64,000 nucleotides of DNA from Streptomyces sp. NBC_01429 (GCF_036231945.1 NZ_CP109599.1:6041501-6105500), one strand, 5' to 3'; shown: positions 33,358-43,400, counted from the stretch's first letter. Program-made: numbers and translations. The notes: generated from the letters alone by a model not told the origin.

Positions 33358-34239
33358 TCACGCCTCGATCTCTGTGCGGTACGGCATGGAGGTGGACGCC
33401 CCGGGGCGCTGGACGCAGAGCGCCGCCGCCGCCGAGGCCCAGCCCATGGCGTCGGTCATCGGACGGCCCTCCCCGAGAGCGACGGCCAGCGCGCCCACGA
33501 AGGTGTCCCCGGCGGCGGTGGTGTCCACGGCCCTGACCCGGGGCGCGGGCACGGTGACGGGCTCCGCGCCCCGGGCCGCGTACAGACTGCCCGCGGCGCC
33601 GAGGGTGACGACGACCTCCGGCACCTGCCGCAGCAGCGCCTCGGCCGACATCCGGACGTCGGCGATCCCGGTGAGCGCGGCCGCCTCGTGCTCGTTGGGC
33701 ACCAGCAGATCGACGGCGCCGAGCAGTTCGGGCGGCAGGGGCACGGCGGGGGAGGGGGTGAGGACCGTCCGTACGGAGTGCCGGCGCGCGGCCAGCGCTC
33801 CGGCCAGCACGGCGTTCAGGGGGAGTTCGAGCTGAAGGAGCAGGGCGGAGGCGGCGGCGATGACGCTCTCCTCGCCCGGTGCCAGATGCGTGACGGTCCC
33901 GTTCGCGCCGGGGATGACCACGATCGCGTTGGCGCCCTCGTCGTCCACGACGATGTGGGCGGTGCCCGAGGGGCCCTCCGCCGTGCGCAGCAGGTCCGTG
34001 TCGACACCGGAGGCTTCGAGGGTGTGCCGCAGCAGCGCCCCGTACTCGTCGTCGCCGACCGCGCCGATCAGCGCCACCTCGCCGCCCGCGCGGGCGGCGG
34101 CGATCGCCTGGTTGGCGCCCTTGCCGCCGGGGACCGTACGGAACTCGCGGCCGGTGACGGTCTCGCCGAGCCGGGGGGCGTGCGCGGTGTACGTGACGAG
34201 ATCCATATGGGTGCTGCCCAGCACCACGATGCCGGTCAT
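33358..34239 (-). CDS. Ribokinase-family (PfkB) sugar kinase
   Basis: 293 aa. Typical ribokinase start IVVLGSTHMDLVTYTAHAPRLGETVTG and PfkB signature 1 GGKGANQAIAAARAGG; signature 2 with anion hole and catalytic Asp is VDTTAAGDTFVGALAVAL. Ribokinase proper is likely because of neighbouring ADP-ribosylglycohydrolases, whose products carry free ribose, but nucleoside kinases share these motifs. ATG overlaps the stop of the upstream glycohydrolase gene. Confidence 0.88.
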   Translation of the reverse strand: MTGIVVLGSTHMDLVTYTAHAPRLGETVTGREFRTVPGGKGANQAIAAARAGGEVALIGAVGDDEYGALLRHTLEASGVDTDLLRTAEGPSGTAHIVVDDEGANAIVVIPGANGTVTHLAPGEESVIAAASALLLQLELPLNAVLAGALAARRHSVRTVLTPSPAVPLPPELLGAVDLLVPNEHEAAALTGIADVRMSAEALLRQVPEVVVTLGAAGSLYAARGAEPVTVPAPRVRAVDTTAAGDTFVGALAVALGEGRPMTDAMGWASAAAALCVQRPGASTSMPYRTEIEA

Positions 34240-35642
34240 GTGCGGGGTGCCTCCTGGTGAGTGGGTGCGCGGGTGGTGAGGGTGCGGGTCAGCTCCGCGA
34301 GGGCGTCGAAGCCGATGCCGTCGAAGCCGATGCCGTCGAACCCCGTGACGGACGTGGCGAGCCGGTTCTTGAGCGGCGCCGTCCAGCGCTCCGGCAGCCG
34401 GGCCGGATGCCCGGCCAGCAGTCCGGCCACGGACCCGGCCGTCGCGCCGTTCGAGTCGGTGTCCCAGCCCCCGGACACCGCGCGGCAGATGGAGCCGCTG
34501 AACTCGCCGTCCGCGTGGGTGAGCGCGGCGGCGAGGAGCGCGGCGTTGGGGACGGCGTGCACCCAGTGGTAGTGACCGTAGGCGGCGTGCAGCCGGTCGG
34601 TCACCGTCGCGAAGTCCCGCTCCGCGCGGGCCGTCCCGATCCCGACATGTACGGCCTCCGCCAGCCGGGAGCGCGGCGGTACGACACGGAGCCCCGCCCG
34701 CAGACAGGCGTGGACGTCCTCGGCCCCGGCCGCCGCCGCGATGACCGCCGCCACGAACATCGCGCCGTACACCCCGTTGCCGGTGTGGCTGAGCGTCGCG
34801 TCCCGGTGCGCCTGCTCGGCGGCGGCGCCGGGGTCGCCGGGGTGGGTCCAGCCGTGCACGTCGGCGCGGATGGCGGCGCCGATCCACTCGCGGAACGGGT
34901 TGCGGTGGCGGGCGGTGTCCGGCGGTTCGATCCCGCTGAGCAGATTGCGGTAGGCGATCCGCTCGGCGGTGAACGTCCGCCCGGCCGGCAGTGTGTCCAG
35001 CCAGACCGAGGCGACCTGGGCGGTGGTGAAGTCCCGGCCGTGGCGCCGCAGGAGGAGCAGATTGAGCAGCGGGTAGTTGAGGTCGTCGTCCTCCGGCATG
35101 CCGTCGATGTTCTCGGCGAGCGAGTTCGGCGCCGAGCGGCGGTTCCACGGGTGGGCGGCGGCCAGTTCGGCGGGCAGGCCCCGGGCGGTGAACCAGGTGT
35201 GCGGCGGCCAGTTGCCGGTGGCGCGGGCGATCGCGCGGATCCCGTCGAGGGGCAGCTTCTCGACGGGCCGGCCGAGCAGGCAGCCCACCGCGCGGCCGAG
35301 CCAGGCGGCCTCCAACTGGCTCACGGAGAAAAGCTGTTGGTTCCGGGCGGAGGTCGGCCACGACGGGCAGGCGGAGCGGATCGCGGACAGCTCCGTCGGC
35401 TCGTGATCGGCCTGCGGGGACGGGAGTTGGTCCAGCTCGTCCAGTAAGTCGAGCGCGAGTGAACGCAGTTGGGGTGAGGCCGGATCGGGTGACGCGCCCG
35501 AGCGGACCGGCGCCGGCCGGCCGCCCGCGCGCTGCCAGCGCCGTACGAACTGCGCCGCGTCACGGCCGTCCTCCGCCGCCTGGCGCAGCTCGTGGCCGAG
35601 CAGATCCTCGGGCTGTACCCAGGTCAGCCGCCGAACGGTCAT
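34236..35642 (-). CDS. ADP-ribosylglycohydrolase-fold protein, long form
   Basis: 468 aa, longer than the ~300-350 aa norm because of ~105 extra N-terminal residues. The first metal motif is weakened (GCLLGRPVEK in place of GDALG), but a DDD triplet (residues 185-187, MPEDDDLNYPLL) and the C-terminal site SGGWDTDSNGATAGSVAGLL are strong, so a dinuclear metal site seems possible. Family members remove ADP-ribose or related ribosyl groups. Near the C-terminus the DNA has a 15-bp tandem repeat (34305-34340) encoding FDGIG twice. Fourth gene of the operon, overlapping both neighbours by 4 nt. Confidence 0.85.
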   Translation of the reverse strand: MTVRRLTWVQPEDLLGHELRQAAEDGRDAAQFVRRWQRAGGRPAPVRSGASPDPASPQLRSLALDLLDELDQLPSPQADHEPTELSAIRSACPSWPTSARNQQLFSVSQLEAAWLGRAVGCLLGRPVEKLPLDGIRAIARATGNWPPHTWFTARGLPAELAAAHPWNRRSAPNSLAENIDGMPEDDDLNYPLLNLLLLRRHGRDFTTAQVASVWLDTLPAGRTFTAERIAYRNLLSGIEPPDTARHRNPFREWIGAAIRADVHGWTHPGDPGAAAEQAHRDATLSHTGNGVYGAMFVAAVIAAAAGAEDVHACLRAGLRVVPPRSRLAEAVHVGIGTARAERDFATVTDRLHAAYGHYHWVHAVPNAALLAAALTHADGEFSGSICRAVSGGWDTDSNGATAGSVAGLLAGHPARLPERWTAPLKNRLATSVTGFDGIGFDGIGFDALAELTRTLTTRAPTHQEAPRT

Positions 35643-36877
35643 CGTGGATCGCCGAACTGAGGGGCCGTCAGCTCGGTGAAGAGCGCTTCGTGCGTCCGGC
35701 GCCGCTGGGTGTCGCGCCGGAACACCTCGTACGCCACCTCGGTCAACACCCTTGCCGGGGCGCGCAGATCGACCCTGCTCGCCTCGGCCACCCGCGTCGA
35801 CCACTCCGCCGGGACCGCGCCCTCGCCGCCCAGGGCCCCGGCGAGCGCGCCGCCCATCGTGGCGATCGAGTCGCAGTCCCGGCCGTAGTTGACGCAACCG
35901 AGCACCGTACGGCGGTAGTCGCCCCCGGCGATCAGCAACATGCCCAGTGCGATGGGAAGTTCCTCGATGGAGTGCAGCCGGGAGGGGCGCCGGGCGCCCA
36001 GCGACGGATCGCGGTAGTGCGGCCCGACCGTGTCGTACGGCGCGACCGCCGCGCGCAGCCCGCGCAGCGCCGACTCCGTGCAGCGGTGCCGGGCCGCGAC
36101 CTCGCACACCGCCTCGACGGCGGCGCGCGTACCGTCCTTCGCGAGGGCGAGAGCACACTCCACGACGGAGGCCGGGGTGGCGCCCGGCCGGCAGGCGGCG
36201 GCGACCGCCGCCGCGAACACCCCGGCCGCCTCCCGCCCGTACGACGACTGGTGGGCGCCCGCCACATCGATCGCCTCGGCGTACGCGGCGGCCGGATCCG
36301 CCGCGTTGACCAGTCCGACCGGCGCCATGTACATCGCGGCCCCGCAGTTGACGATATTTCCGCTGCCCGCCTCACGCGGATCGACGTGCCCGTAGTGCAC
36401 CCGGGTGACCAGCCACTTCTCGGCGAGGAAGATCCGGTGCAGCGGCAGCGCCTCCGCCTCCAGCTCGGGGATCCAGCGCGGCGTGGAGATGAGGTCCGGT
36501 ACGAGGTGGTCGGCGACCGCGTACGCGTCGAGGTGGTCGCGGACCTTCTCGTACACCCGGATCAGCGCGTGGGTCATCAGGGTGTCGTCGGTGATGTGGC
36601 CGTCGCCCTTGTGGTATGGGGCGAGGGGGCGGGCGGTGCGCCACTCCTCGTTCCACGGGCCGACGATGCCGGTGACCCGCCCGCCGTGGCGCTCCACGAT
36701 CTGGTCGGGGGAGTACCCCTCGACCGGGCCGCCGAGCGCGTCACCGACGGCCGCGCCGATCAGGGCGCCGGTGACGCGGTCGGCGAGGGAGAGCGGCGGG
36801 GCGGTGTCCGGCCGGGGGTCCGGGGGAGTGCGCAGAGCGTCAGGAGGAGTGGCTGCCGGAGCCTGAAGGGGCGTCAT
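35639..36877 (-). CDS. ADP-ribosylglycohydrolase-fold protein
   Basis: 412 aa with complete metal-site motifs: GDALGGP (45-51), GDGHITDDTLMT (91-102, Thr-Asp-Asp), and the C-terminal YGRDCDSIATMGGALAGALGG. It is the most canonical of the four paralogues and should bind two Mg2+ or Mn2+. Likely hydrolyses an N- or O-ribosyl bond; substrate (protein, nucleic acid or small molecule) unknown. Its start lies 38 nt inside the 3' end of the preceding gene. Confidence 0.9.
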   Translation of the reverse strand: MTPLQAPAATPPDALRTPPDPRPDTAPPLSLADRVTGALIGAAVGDALGGPVEGYSPDQIVERHGGRVTGIVGPWNEEWRTARPLAPYHKGDGHITDDTLMTHALIRVYEKVRDHLDAYAVADHLVPDLISTPRWIPELEAEALPLHRIFLAEKWLVTRVHYGHVDPREAGSGNIVNCGAAMYMAPVGLVNAADPAAAYAEAIDVAGAHQSSYGREAAGVFAAAVAAACRPGATPASVVECALALAKDGTRAAVEAVCEVAARHRCTESALRGLRAAVAPYDTVGPHYRDPSLGARRPSRLHSIEELPIALGMLLIAGGDYRRTVLGCVNYGRDCDSIATMGGALAGALGGEGAVPAEWSTRVAEASRVDLRAPARVLTEVAYEVFRRDTQRRRTHEALFTELTAPQFGDPR

Positions 36878-38084
36878 GTCGGAATTGTCCACCCGGGACG
36901 GCCGGTTCCGTGGCTGCCAGCAGCCCGGCGAGTTCCACCAGGTCCGTCCCCGCGAGCCGGGGCAGCGCGCACCCCGGCAGGGTGCGGCAGGTCTCGCGCC
37001 AGGCGGCGGGCACGGTGCCGCCGCCACCGAGCGCGCCGGTCAGCGCGCCGGCCAGGGCGGGCGCCGAGTCCGCGACCCGGGACAGACACGCGGCGGCGGG
37101 CACCGCCCCGCTCACCCGGCCCCGGGCCGCCAGGGTCAGCGCGAGGGCGACCGGTACGGTCTCGGCGGCCGCGATGCCGTAGCTGTAGACGTGGTCCACG
37201 ATCTGGTGCTCCAGCAGCGGGACCAGGGCGAACGCGCCGGCCGGCTCCCGGGCGAAGTCATGCGCGGTCTTGACCGCGTGCCGGGCGTTGCGGCCGATCT
37301 CCGTGGTCCCGGGGAGCTGGGCGAGCGCCGCCTCGACGGCCGCCTCGGCGTCCGCCCCGCCGAGCGCGCTCGCGACGGCGGCGGCCATGGCGCGGGCGCC
37401 GTGCACGCCGTCGCCGTCCTGCGTGTACCGGGCGTCGAACTCCGCGAGGTCGGCGGCGGCGGCCGGATCGCCCGGGTGGGCGACGGCGAGCACGGCGGCC
37501 CGTACGCAGGCGGCGTCGTCGAAGTAGTGCGGGTTGTCGTGGCCGGTGGCGGGCGGGCGCAGCCCGGTGGCCAGATTGCCGAGCCCCGCGCGCACCGAGA
37601 TCCTGGCCCGCAGCGGTGGTACGGCGGACTCCACCTCGGGCGCCCGGTCGGCCGCCGCGCCGACCTCGGCGGCGAGCGCGCTCCAGCCGAGGTCGACGGC
37701 GGCCCGTACCGCCCGGCCGGGGCTGAGCCGCCGGAACCGCTCCCCGCGCGCGGCCAGCAGCGATCCGGCGGTGAAGGCGGCCCACTCGGCGTCGTCGGAC
37801 GGGCCGAGCCTGAGCGGCTCCGGCGGCTGGTTGAGCGCGATGGGGACGGGCAGGGTGGTGGTCGCGTTCTGCTCGGCGAAGGTGTCCAGCTCCCGGGTGA
37901 GCCGTCGGGTCCACTCGGGCATCCGCGCCGCCCGGTGCCGCGCGGCGGGCCACCCGGCGGCGTCCCCGGCGGCGAGCCCGAGCAGCAGCCCCTCGATCCG
38001 GCCGAGCGGGGAGGGGCCGGTGGCCCCGGAGCGGGGAGGCGCACCGTACCCGTACCCCTGTCCGCTGTCGGGTTCCGTGGTCAT
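36840..38084 (-). CDS. ADP-ribosylglycohydrolase-fold protein, probably degenerate metal site
   Basis: 414 aa. First motif GDAAGWP is retained and an Asp-Asp pair occurs (GPSDDAEWAAF), but the C-terminal site reads SRVADSAPALAGALTGAL, lacking the second Asp of the DxD[ST] motif. It also has a Gly/Tyr-rich head (SGQGYGYG). It may be a non-catalytic or altered-specificity partner of its paralogues, encoded between two of them. Overlaps upstream by 4 nt and downstream by 38 nt. Confidence 0.82.
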   Translation of the reverse strand: MTTEPDSGQGYGYGAPPRSGATGPSPLGRIEGLLLGLAAGDAAGWPAARHRAARMPEWTRRLTRELDTFAEQNATTTLPVPIALNQPPEPLRLGPSDDAEWAAFTAGSLLAARGERFRRLSPGRAVRAAVDLGWSALAAEVGAAADRAPEVESAVPPLRARISVRAGLGNLATGLRPPATGHDNPHYFDDAACVRAAVLAVAHPGDPAAAADLAEFDARYTQDGDGVHGARAMAAAVASALGGADAEAAVEAALAQLPGTTEIGRNARHAVKTAHDFAREPAGAFALVPLLEHQIVDHVYSYGIAAAETVPVALALTLAARGRVSGAVPAAACLSRVADSAPALAGALTGALGGGGTVPAAWRETCRTLPGCALPRLAGTDLVELAGLLAATEPAVPGGQFRHDAPSGSGSHSS

Positions 38085-39118
38085 GACACCGCCTCCTCGT
38101 CGTCCGGGGTGAGCAGATCCGCTACGTCCAGGACGTGGTGGCCGCGCATCGAGGGCAGGCAGCTCCCCCGTACGGGCCCGATGGCCGAGGCCCACTCGGC
38201 CGGGATCGCCCCTGCCCCGGACATCGCGCCGGCCAGCGCGCCCGCCACCGCCGCGGTGGTGTCGGCGTCGCGGCCCATGTTGACGGCGGTCAGGACCGAG
38301 GTGCGGAAGTCGCCGTGCGCCGCGGCGAAGGCGCCGAAGGCCAGGCCGACCGCCTCGGGCGCGAGATCCGTCCACGGGTAGCCGCCGATGACCACGGCCG
38401 AGCGGACCGCGCGCTCCATCGTCAGCCGGTCGGGGTGGGCGCGCCGCGCGGCGACCACTCCGCGGCGCAGGGTGCGCGAGGTCCAGGAGTCCATGGGGAT
38501 CACGGAGAGCGCCGCCGCGATGACCGGGGCGGGTCCGGCTCCGGTCATCGCGACGGCGACCCCGGCCGCGACCGCCCGGCCGCCGTAGATCCCCTCGCCC
38601 TCGTGGCTGACCCGCCCGTCCACGGTGACCAGCCGGGCCGCCTCCTCGGGGCGGCCCGCCGCGTAGACCCCGAACGGCGCCGCCCGCATCGCGAGCCCGT
38701 CGCTCCAGGCGTGCCGGTGCTGGGCGGTGATGGGCGCGGCGAGTCCGCGCCGCAGATTCTCCAGCGTGCCGCGCTCGCTGAACCCGGCCCCCCGGAACGG
38801 GCCCTCGTCGAGGTCGGCGATCCACCGGTGCCACGCCGCCTCGACATGGGCGACGGTCAGCGCGGAGCCGTGCCGGGCGAGCAGCAGCCCGGAGAAGACG
38901 GCGTACTCGGTGTCGTCCGTACCCGCCGGGCTGTCGGACACGAACCCCTCGATCCGGCCCCAGCGCCGGCGGATCTCGGAGGGCCGCATGTTCTCCGCCG
39001 GTGCCCCGAGCGCGTCCCCGACGGCCAGCCCCAGCAGGGCGCCGCGCGCCCGGTCCCGCCGTACCGCGTGCCGCTCCCGCGTCCCGGTCCCCGCCTCGGC
39101 GTATGCGGTCGGCTCCAT
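38081..39118 (-). CDS. ADP-ribosylglycohydrolase-fold protein, first gene of the operon
   Basis: 345 aa, closest to the usual length. Motifs GDALGAP (34-40), SPAGTDDTEYAV (64-75) and NMGRDADTTAAVAGALAGAM are all present, so activity is expected. ATG 39118 has AAGGGG 7 nt upstream, the best ribosome site in the operon, consistent with being first. The other six genes follow by overlap, so its translation probably drives theirs. Confidence 0.9.
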   Translation of the reverse strand: MEPTAYAEAGTGTRERHAVRRDRARGALLGLAVGDALGAPAENMRPSEIRRRWGRIEGFVSDSPAGTDDTEYAVFSGLLLARHGSALTVAHVEAAWHRWIADLDEGPFRGAGFSERGTLENLRRGLAAPITAQHRHAWSDGLAMRAAPFGVYAAGRPEEAARLVTVDGRVSHEGEGIYGGRAVAAGVAVAMTGAGPAPVIAAALSVIPMDSWTSRTLRRGVVAARRAHPDRLTMERAVRSAVVIGGYPWTDLAPEAVGLAFGAFAAAHGDFRTSVLTAVNMGRDADTTAAVAGALAGAMSGAGAIPAEWASAIGPVRGSCLPSMRGHHVLDVADLLTPDDEEAVS

Positions 39119-39347
39119 GGTGTGCCCCTTCGCGCGCCCGGTGTTACGGCATCTGTCCCACGCCGGGCTCCCGCTGAGTCCGCGAAACCCCGCAGTCACC
39201 CGGGTGGCACCCGGTAAGTACGGCCTTCCTTGCTGGCGAGAGCGATTTTTCGTGCGTATTTTCGAACCGTCGGAAGGGTTGGGGAGCGGCGGGCGACGGG
39301 CCCGCCGAACGAGCCGGACCCGCCGTCCGAGAGGGAGAACGCGAACC
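39119..39347. promoter_or_regulatory. Divergent intergenic region
   Basis: 229 nt between the ADP-ribosylglycohydrolase operon and the VIT1-type gene; must hold both promoters. It contains locally AT-richer DNA (GTATTTTCGAACC near 39255) and short GC hairpins. I could not match it to a known riboswitch or operator. Confidence 0.5.
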
Positions 39348-40076
39348 ATGTCGCTCATCGAGACCGAGGCGGCGCTCCACGAGGCGCACCGTGACAATCA
39401 CACGCACCGCGATGTGACCGGTGGCTGGCTGCGGCCCGCGGTGTTCGGCGCGATGGACGGGCTGGTCTCCAATCTCGCGCTGATGACCGGTGTGGCGGGC
39501 GGCGCCGTCGCGCAGCAGACCATCGTGATCACCGGGCTCGCGGGTCTCGCGGCCGGCGCCTTCTCCATGGCGGCCGGCGAGTACACCTCGGTGGCCTCCC
39601 AGCGCGAGCTGGTGGAGGCCGAACTCGACGTCGAACGGCGGGAGTTGCGCAAGCATCCGGTGGACGAGATGGAGGAGCTGGCCTCGCTCTACGTCTCGCG
39701 CGGCGTGGATCCGGCGCTGGCCCGCCAGGTGGCCGCGCAGCTGTCGAAGGACCCCGAGCAGGCGCTGGAGATCCATGCCCGCGAGGAGCTGGGCATCGAC
39801 CCGGACGATCTGCCCTCGCCGCTGGTCGCCGCCGTGTCGTCGTTCGGCTCCTTCGCCCTGGGCGCGCTGCTGCCCGTCCTGCCGTATCTGCTCGGCGCGA
39901 CCACCCTGTGGCCCGCGGTGCTGCTCGCGCTGGCCGGGCTGTTCGCCTGCGGTGCGCTGGTCGCCCGGGTGACCGCGCGCAGCTGGTGGTTCAGCGGGCT
40001 GCGGCAGCTGCTCCTCGGTGGCGCCGCCGCCGCGCTCACCTACGGACTCGGCGCGCTGTTCGGAGCGGCGCTCTGA
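39348..40076 (+). CDS. VIT1/CCC1-family transporter
   Basis: 242 aa. Family signature: DVTGGWLRPAVFGAMDGLVSNLAL near the N-terminus, five membrane helices, and a charged cytoplasmic helical domain (about 95-150) between helices 2 and 3, the metal-sensing module of plant VIT1. Such proteins export Fe2+ or Mn2+ in exchange for protons. GAGGGAGAA lies about 8 nt upstream of the ATG. Confidence 0.88.
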   Translation: MSLIETEAALHEAHRDNHTHRDVTGGWLRPAVFGAMDGLVSNLALMTGVAGGAVAQQTIVITGLAGLAAGAFSMAAGEYTSVASQRELVEAELDVERRELRKHPVDEMEELASLYVSRGVDPALARQVAAQLSKDPEQALEIHAREELGIDPDDLPSPLVAAVSSFGSFALGALLPVLPYLLGATTLWPAVLLALAGLFACGALVARVTARSWWFSGLRQLLLGGAAAALTYGLGALFGAAL

Positions 40077-40489
40077 CCCCGTACCCGGTACCCGGCGCTC
40101 ACCGCCACTGACCTGCGGTGGCGTGAACACGACGGTCCATATCGCCCGTCCTGTGACGAACATCCCCGAGCGTTCCGGCCGACGGAATGCGACACTGTGC
40201 CAGGCGGGCCGTATGTGACCGTTACCCGGCGGTTTCGAGTCGTTAATGGCCGGGCATGAGCTGTAGGCGCCGTGGGCAATGAAGCCCGCTCCGCCACAGC
40301 CGAACGGACGACGATCTGTCCGTCTGCGCCCCTCATCCACCGTTACGAGCGGTGTCCACATGCTGGAATGGGCTATCCACTTCCCGAGAAGCTTTCCATC
40401 ATGTAACCTGCACGAAATTTCCTGGAGGGCCAGCGTCGTCCCTCGGTAATCGCATATGCCAATGCCGAACTACGACGACGGGAGAGCCG
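40077..40489. promoter_or_regulatory. Long intergenic leader of gltB
   Basis: 413 nt with no convincing gene. It carries the GlnR-like box described separately and a second, poorer arrangement on the opposite strand (GAAAC-6 nt-GTAAC, 40221-40236). It is distinctly less GC-rich than flanking genes between about 40370 and 40470. Confidence 0.5.
40403..40418 (+). promoter_or_regulatory. GlnR-box-like site
   Basis: GTAAC-ctgcac-GAAAT matches the GlnR a-site/b-site pattern gTnAc-n6-GaAAc in all but the last base. It is 72 nt before the gltB start. A link of glutamate synthase to nitrogen status would make sense; only one a-b pair is clear, whereas strong GlnR sites usually have two. Confidence 0.45.
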
Positions 40490-43400
40490 ATGCGTTCCGA
40501 CGCCTGGTCGCCCATGGACGGTCGCCCCGCCCCGCAAGGGATGTACGACCCCCGTAACGAGCACGACGCCTGTGGCGTCGGTTTCGTGGCCACCCTCACC
40601 GGTGTTGCCAGCCATGAGCTGGTGGAGCAGGCGCTGACCGTACTGCGCAATCTCGAACACCGCGGCGCCACCGGTTCCGAGCCCGACTCGGGCGACGGCG
40701 CCGGAATCCTGCTCCAGGTGCCGGACGCCTTCCTGCGCGAGACCGCCGGATTCGAGCTGCCCGAGGCCGGCTCGTACGCCGTCGGCATCGGCTTCCTCCC
40801 CGCCGACGACGCCACGGACGCCGTCTCACGCATCGAGACGATCGCCGCCGAAGAGGGCCTCGACGTCCTCGGCTGGCGCGAGGTCCCCGTCGCCCCCGGA
40901 CTGCTCGGCGCCTCCGCCCGCGCCACCATGCCGGCCTTCCGCCAGCTGTTCGTCGCGGACGGCACGAGCACCGGCATCGCGCTGGACCGCAAGGCGTTCC
41001 TGCTGCGCAAGCGCGCCGAACGCGAGGCCGGGGTCTACTTCCCGTCGCTCTCCGCGCGCACGATCGTCTACAAGGGAATGCTGACCACCGGCCAGCTGGA
41101 GCCGTTCTTCCCCGACCTCTCCGACCGCCGGTTCGCGACCGCCGTCGCGCTGGTCCACTCGCGGTTCTCCACCAACACCTTCCCGAGCTGGCCGCTCGCC
41201 CACCCGTACCGCTTCGTCGCGCACAACGGCGAGATCAACACGGTCAAGGGCAACCGCAACTGGATGCGCGCCCGCGAGTCCCAGCTGGCCTCGGGTCTCT
41301 TCGGGGCCGAGAAGCTGGAGCGGATCTTCCCGGTCTGCACCCCCGACGCCTCCGACTCCGCCTCCTTCGACGAGGTCCTGGAGCTGATCCACCTCGGCGG
41401 CCGGTCGCTGCCGCACTCCGTGCTGATGATGGTCCCCGAGGCGTGGGAGAACCACGACTCGATGGACGCCGACCGGCGCGCGTTCTACCAGTTCCACGCC
41501 ACGATGATGGAACCCTGGGACGGCCCCGCCTGCGTCACCTTCACCGACGGCACCCAGGTCGGCGCGGTCCTCGACCGCAACGGACTGCGCCCCGGCCGCT
41601 ACTGGGTCACCGACGACGGCCTCGTCGTCCTCTCCTCCGAGGTCGGCGTCCTCGACATCGACCCCGCCAAGGTCGTCCGCAAGGGCCGCCTCCAGCCCGG
41701 CCGGATGTTCCTCGTGGACACCGCCGAGCACCGCATCATCGAGGACGACGAGATCAAGGCGTCCCTCGCCGCCGAGCAGCCCTACAAGGAGTGGCTGGAG
41801 ACCGGCGAGATCGAGCTGTCCGACCTCCCCGAGCGCGAGCACATCGTGCACACCCACGCCTCCGTCACCCGCCGCCAGCAGACCTTCGGCTACACCGAGG
41901 AAGAGCTGCGCGTCCTGCTCGCCCCGATGGCCCGCGCCGGCATGGAGCCCATCGGCTCCATGGGCACCGACTCGCCGATCGCCGCGCTCTCCGCCCGGCC
42001 CCGGCTGCTCTTCGACTACTTCACCCAGCTGTTCGCACAGGTCACCAACCCGCCGCTGGACGCCATCCGCGAGGAGCTGGTCACCTCCCTGCGCTCCTCC
42101 CTCGGCCCCCAGGGCAACCTGCTGGAGCCGACCGCCGCGTCCTGTCGCAGCGTCACCCTCCCCTTCCCGGTGATCGACAACGACGAGCTGGCCAAGCTCG
42201 TCCACATAAACGCGGACGGCGACATGCCGGGCATGAAGTCCGCCACCCTCTCCGGTCTCTACCGGGTCAGCGGCGGCGGCGAAGCCCTCGCCGCCCGCAT
42301 CGACGAGATCTGCGCCGAGACCGACGAGGCGATCGCGAACGGCGCCCGGAACATCGTGCTCTCCGACCGGCACTCCGACGCCGAGCACGCCCCGATCCCC
42401 TCCCTGCTGCTCACCGCCGCCGTCCACCACCACCTCATCCGCACCAAGCAGCGCACCCAGGTCGGACTGCTGGTCGAGGCCGGCGACGTCCGCGAGGTCC
42501 ACCACGTCGCGCTGCTCATCGGCTACGGCGCCGCCGCCGTCAACCCGTACCTCGCCATGGAGTCCGTCGAGGACCTCGTCCGCGCCGGTACGTTCATCGA
42601 GGGCCTCGCGCCCGAGCAGGCGATCCGCAACCTGATCTACGCCCTCGGCAAGGGCGTCCTCAAGGTCATGTCCAAGATGGGCATCTCCACCGTCGCCTCC
42701 TACCGCGGCGCCCAGGTCTTCGAGGCCGTCGGCCTGGACCAGGGCTTCGTCGACGCCTACTTCAACGGCACCCCCACCAAGATCGGCGGCGCCGGACTCG
42801 ACATCGTCGCCCAGGAGGTCGCCGCCCGGCACGCCAAGGGCTACCCCGCCTCCGGGATCTCCGCCAGCCACCGCAAGCTGGAGATCGGCGGCGAGTACCA
42901 GTGGCGCCGCGAGGGCGAGCCGCACCTGTTCGACCCGGAGACGGTCTTCCGCCTCCAGCACGCCACGCGCTCGCGCCGCTACGACATCTTCAAGCAGTAC
43001 ACGGGCCGCGTGAACGAGCAGTCCGAGCGGCTGATGACCCTGCGCGGCCTGTTCGGCTTCGCCCGGGGCCTCACCCCCGTACCGCTGGACGAGGTCGAGC
43101 CCGCCTCCGAGATCGTCCGGCGCTTCTCCACCGGCGCCATGTCGTACGGCTCGATCTCGCAGGAAGCCCACGAGACCATGGCCATCGCCATGAACCAGCT
43201 CGGCGGCAAGTCCAACACCGGCGAAGGAGGCGAGGACGCCGAACGGCTCTACGACCCCGCGCGCCGCTCCTCCATCAAGCAGGTCGCCTCCGGCCGCTTC
43301 GGTGTCACCAGCGAATACCTGGTCAACGCCGACGACATCCAGATCAAGATGGCCCAGGGCGCCAAGCCCGGCGAGGGCGGCCAGCTGCCCGGCCACAAGG

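Noticed and set aside
39119..39347. Possible riboswitch upstream of the ADP-ribosylglycohydrolase operon or VIT1 gene
   Set aside because: Segments such as GGTGCCACCCGGGTGACTGC faintly recall cobalamin-box words, but the order and other conserved boxes are missing.
40221..40236. Second GlnR box (GTTAC-6 nt-GTTTC)
   Set aside because: Half-sites are in the wrong order for a standard a-b pair and no further half-site fits the 11-bp periodicity.
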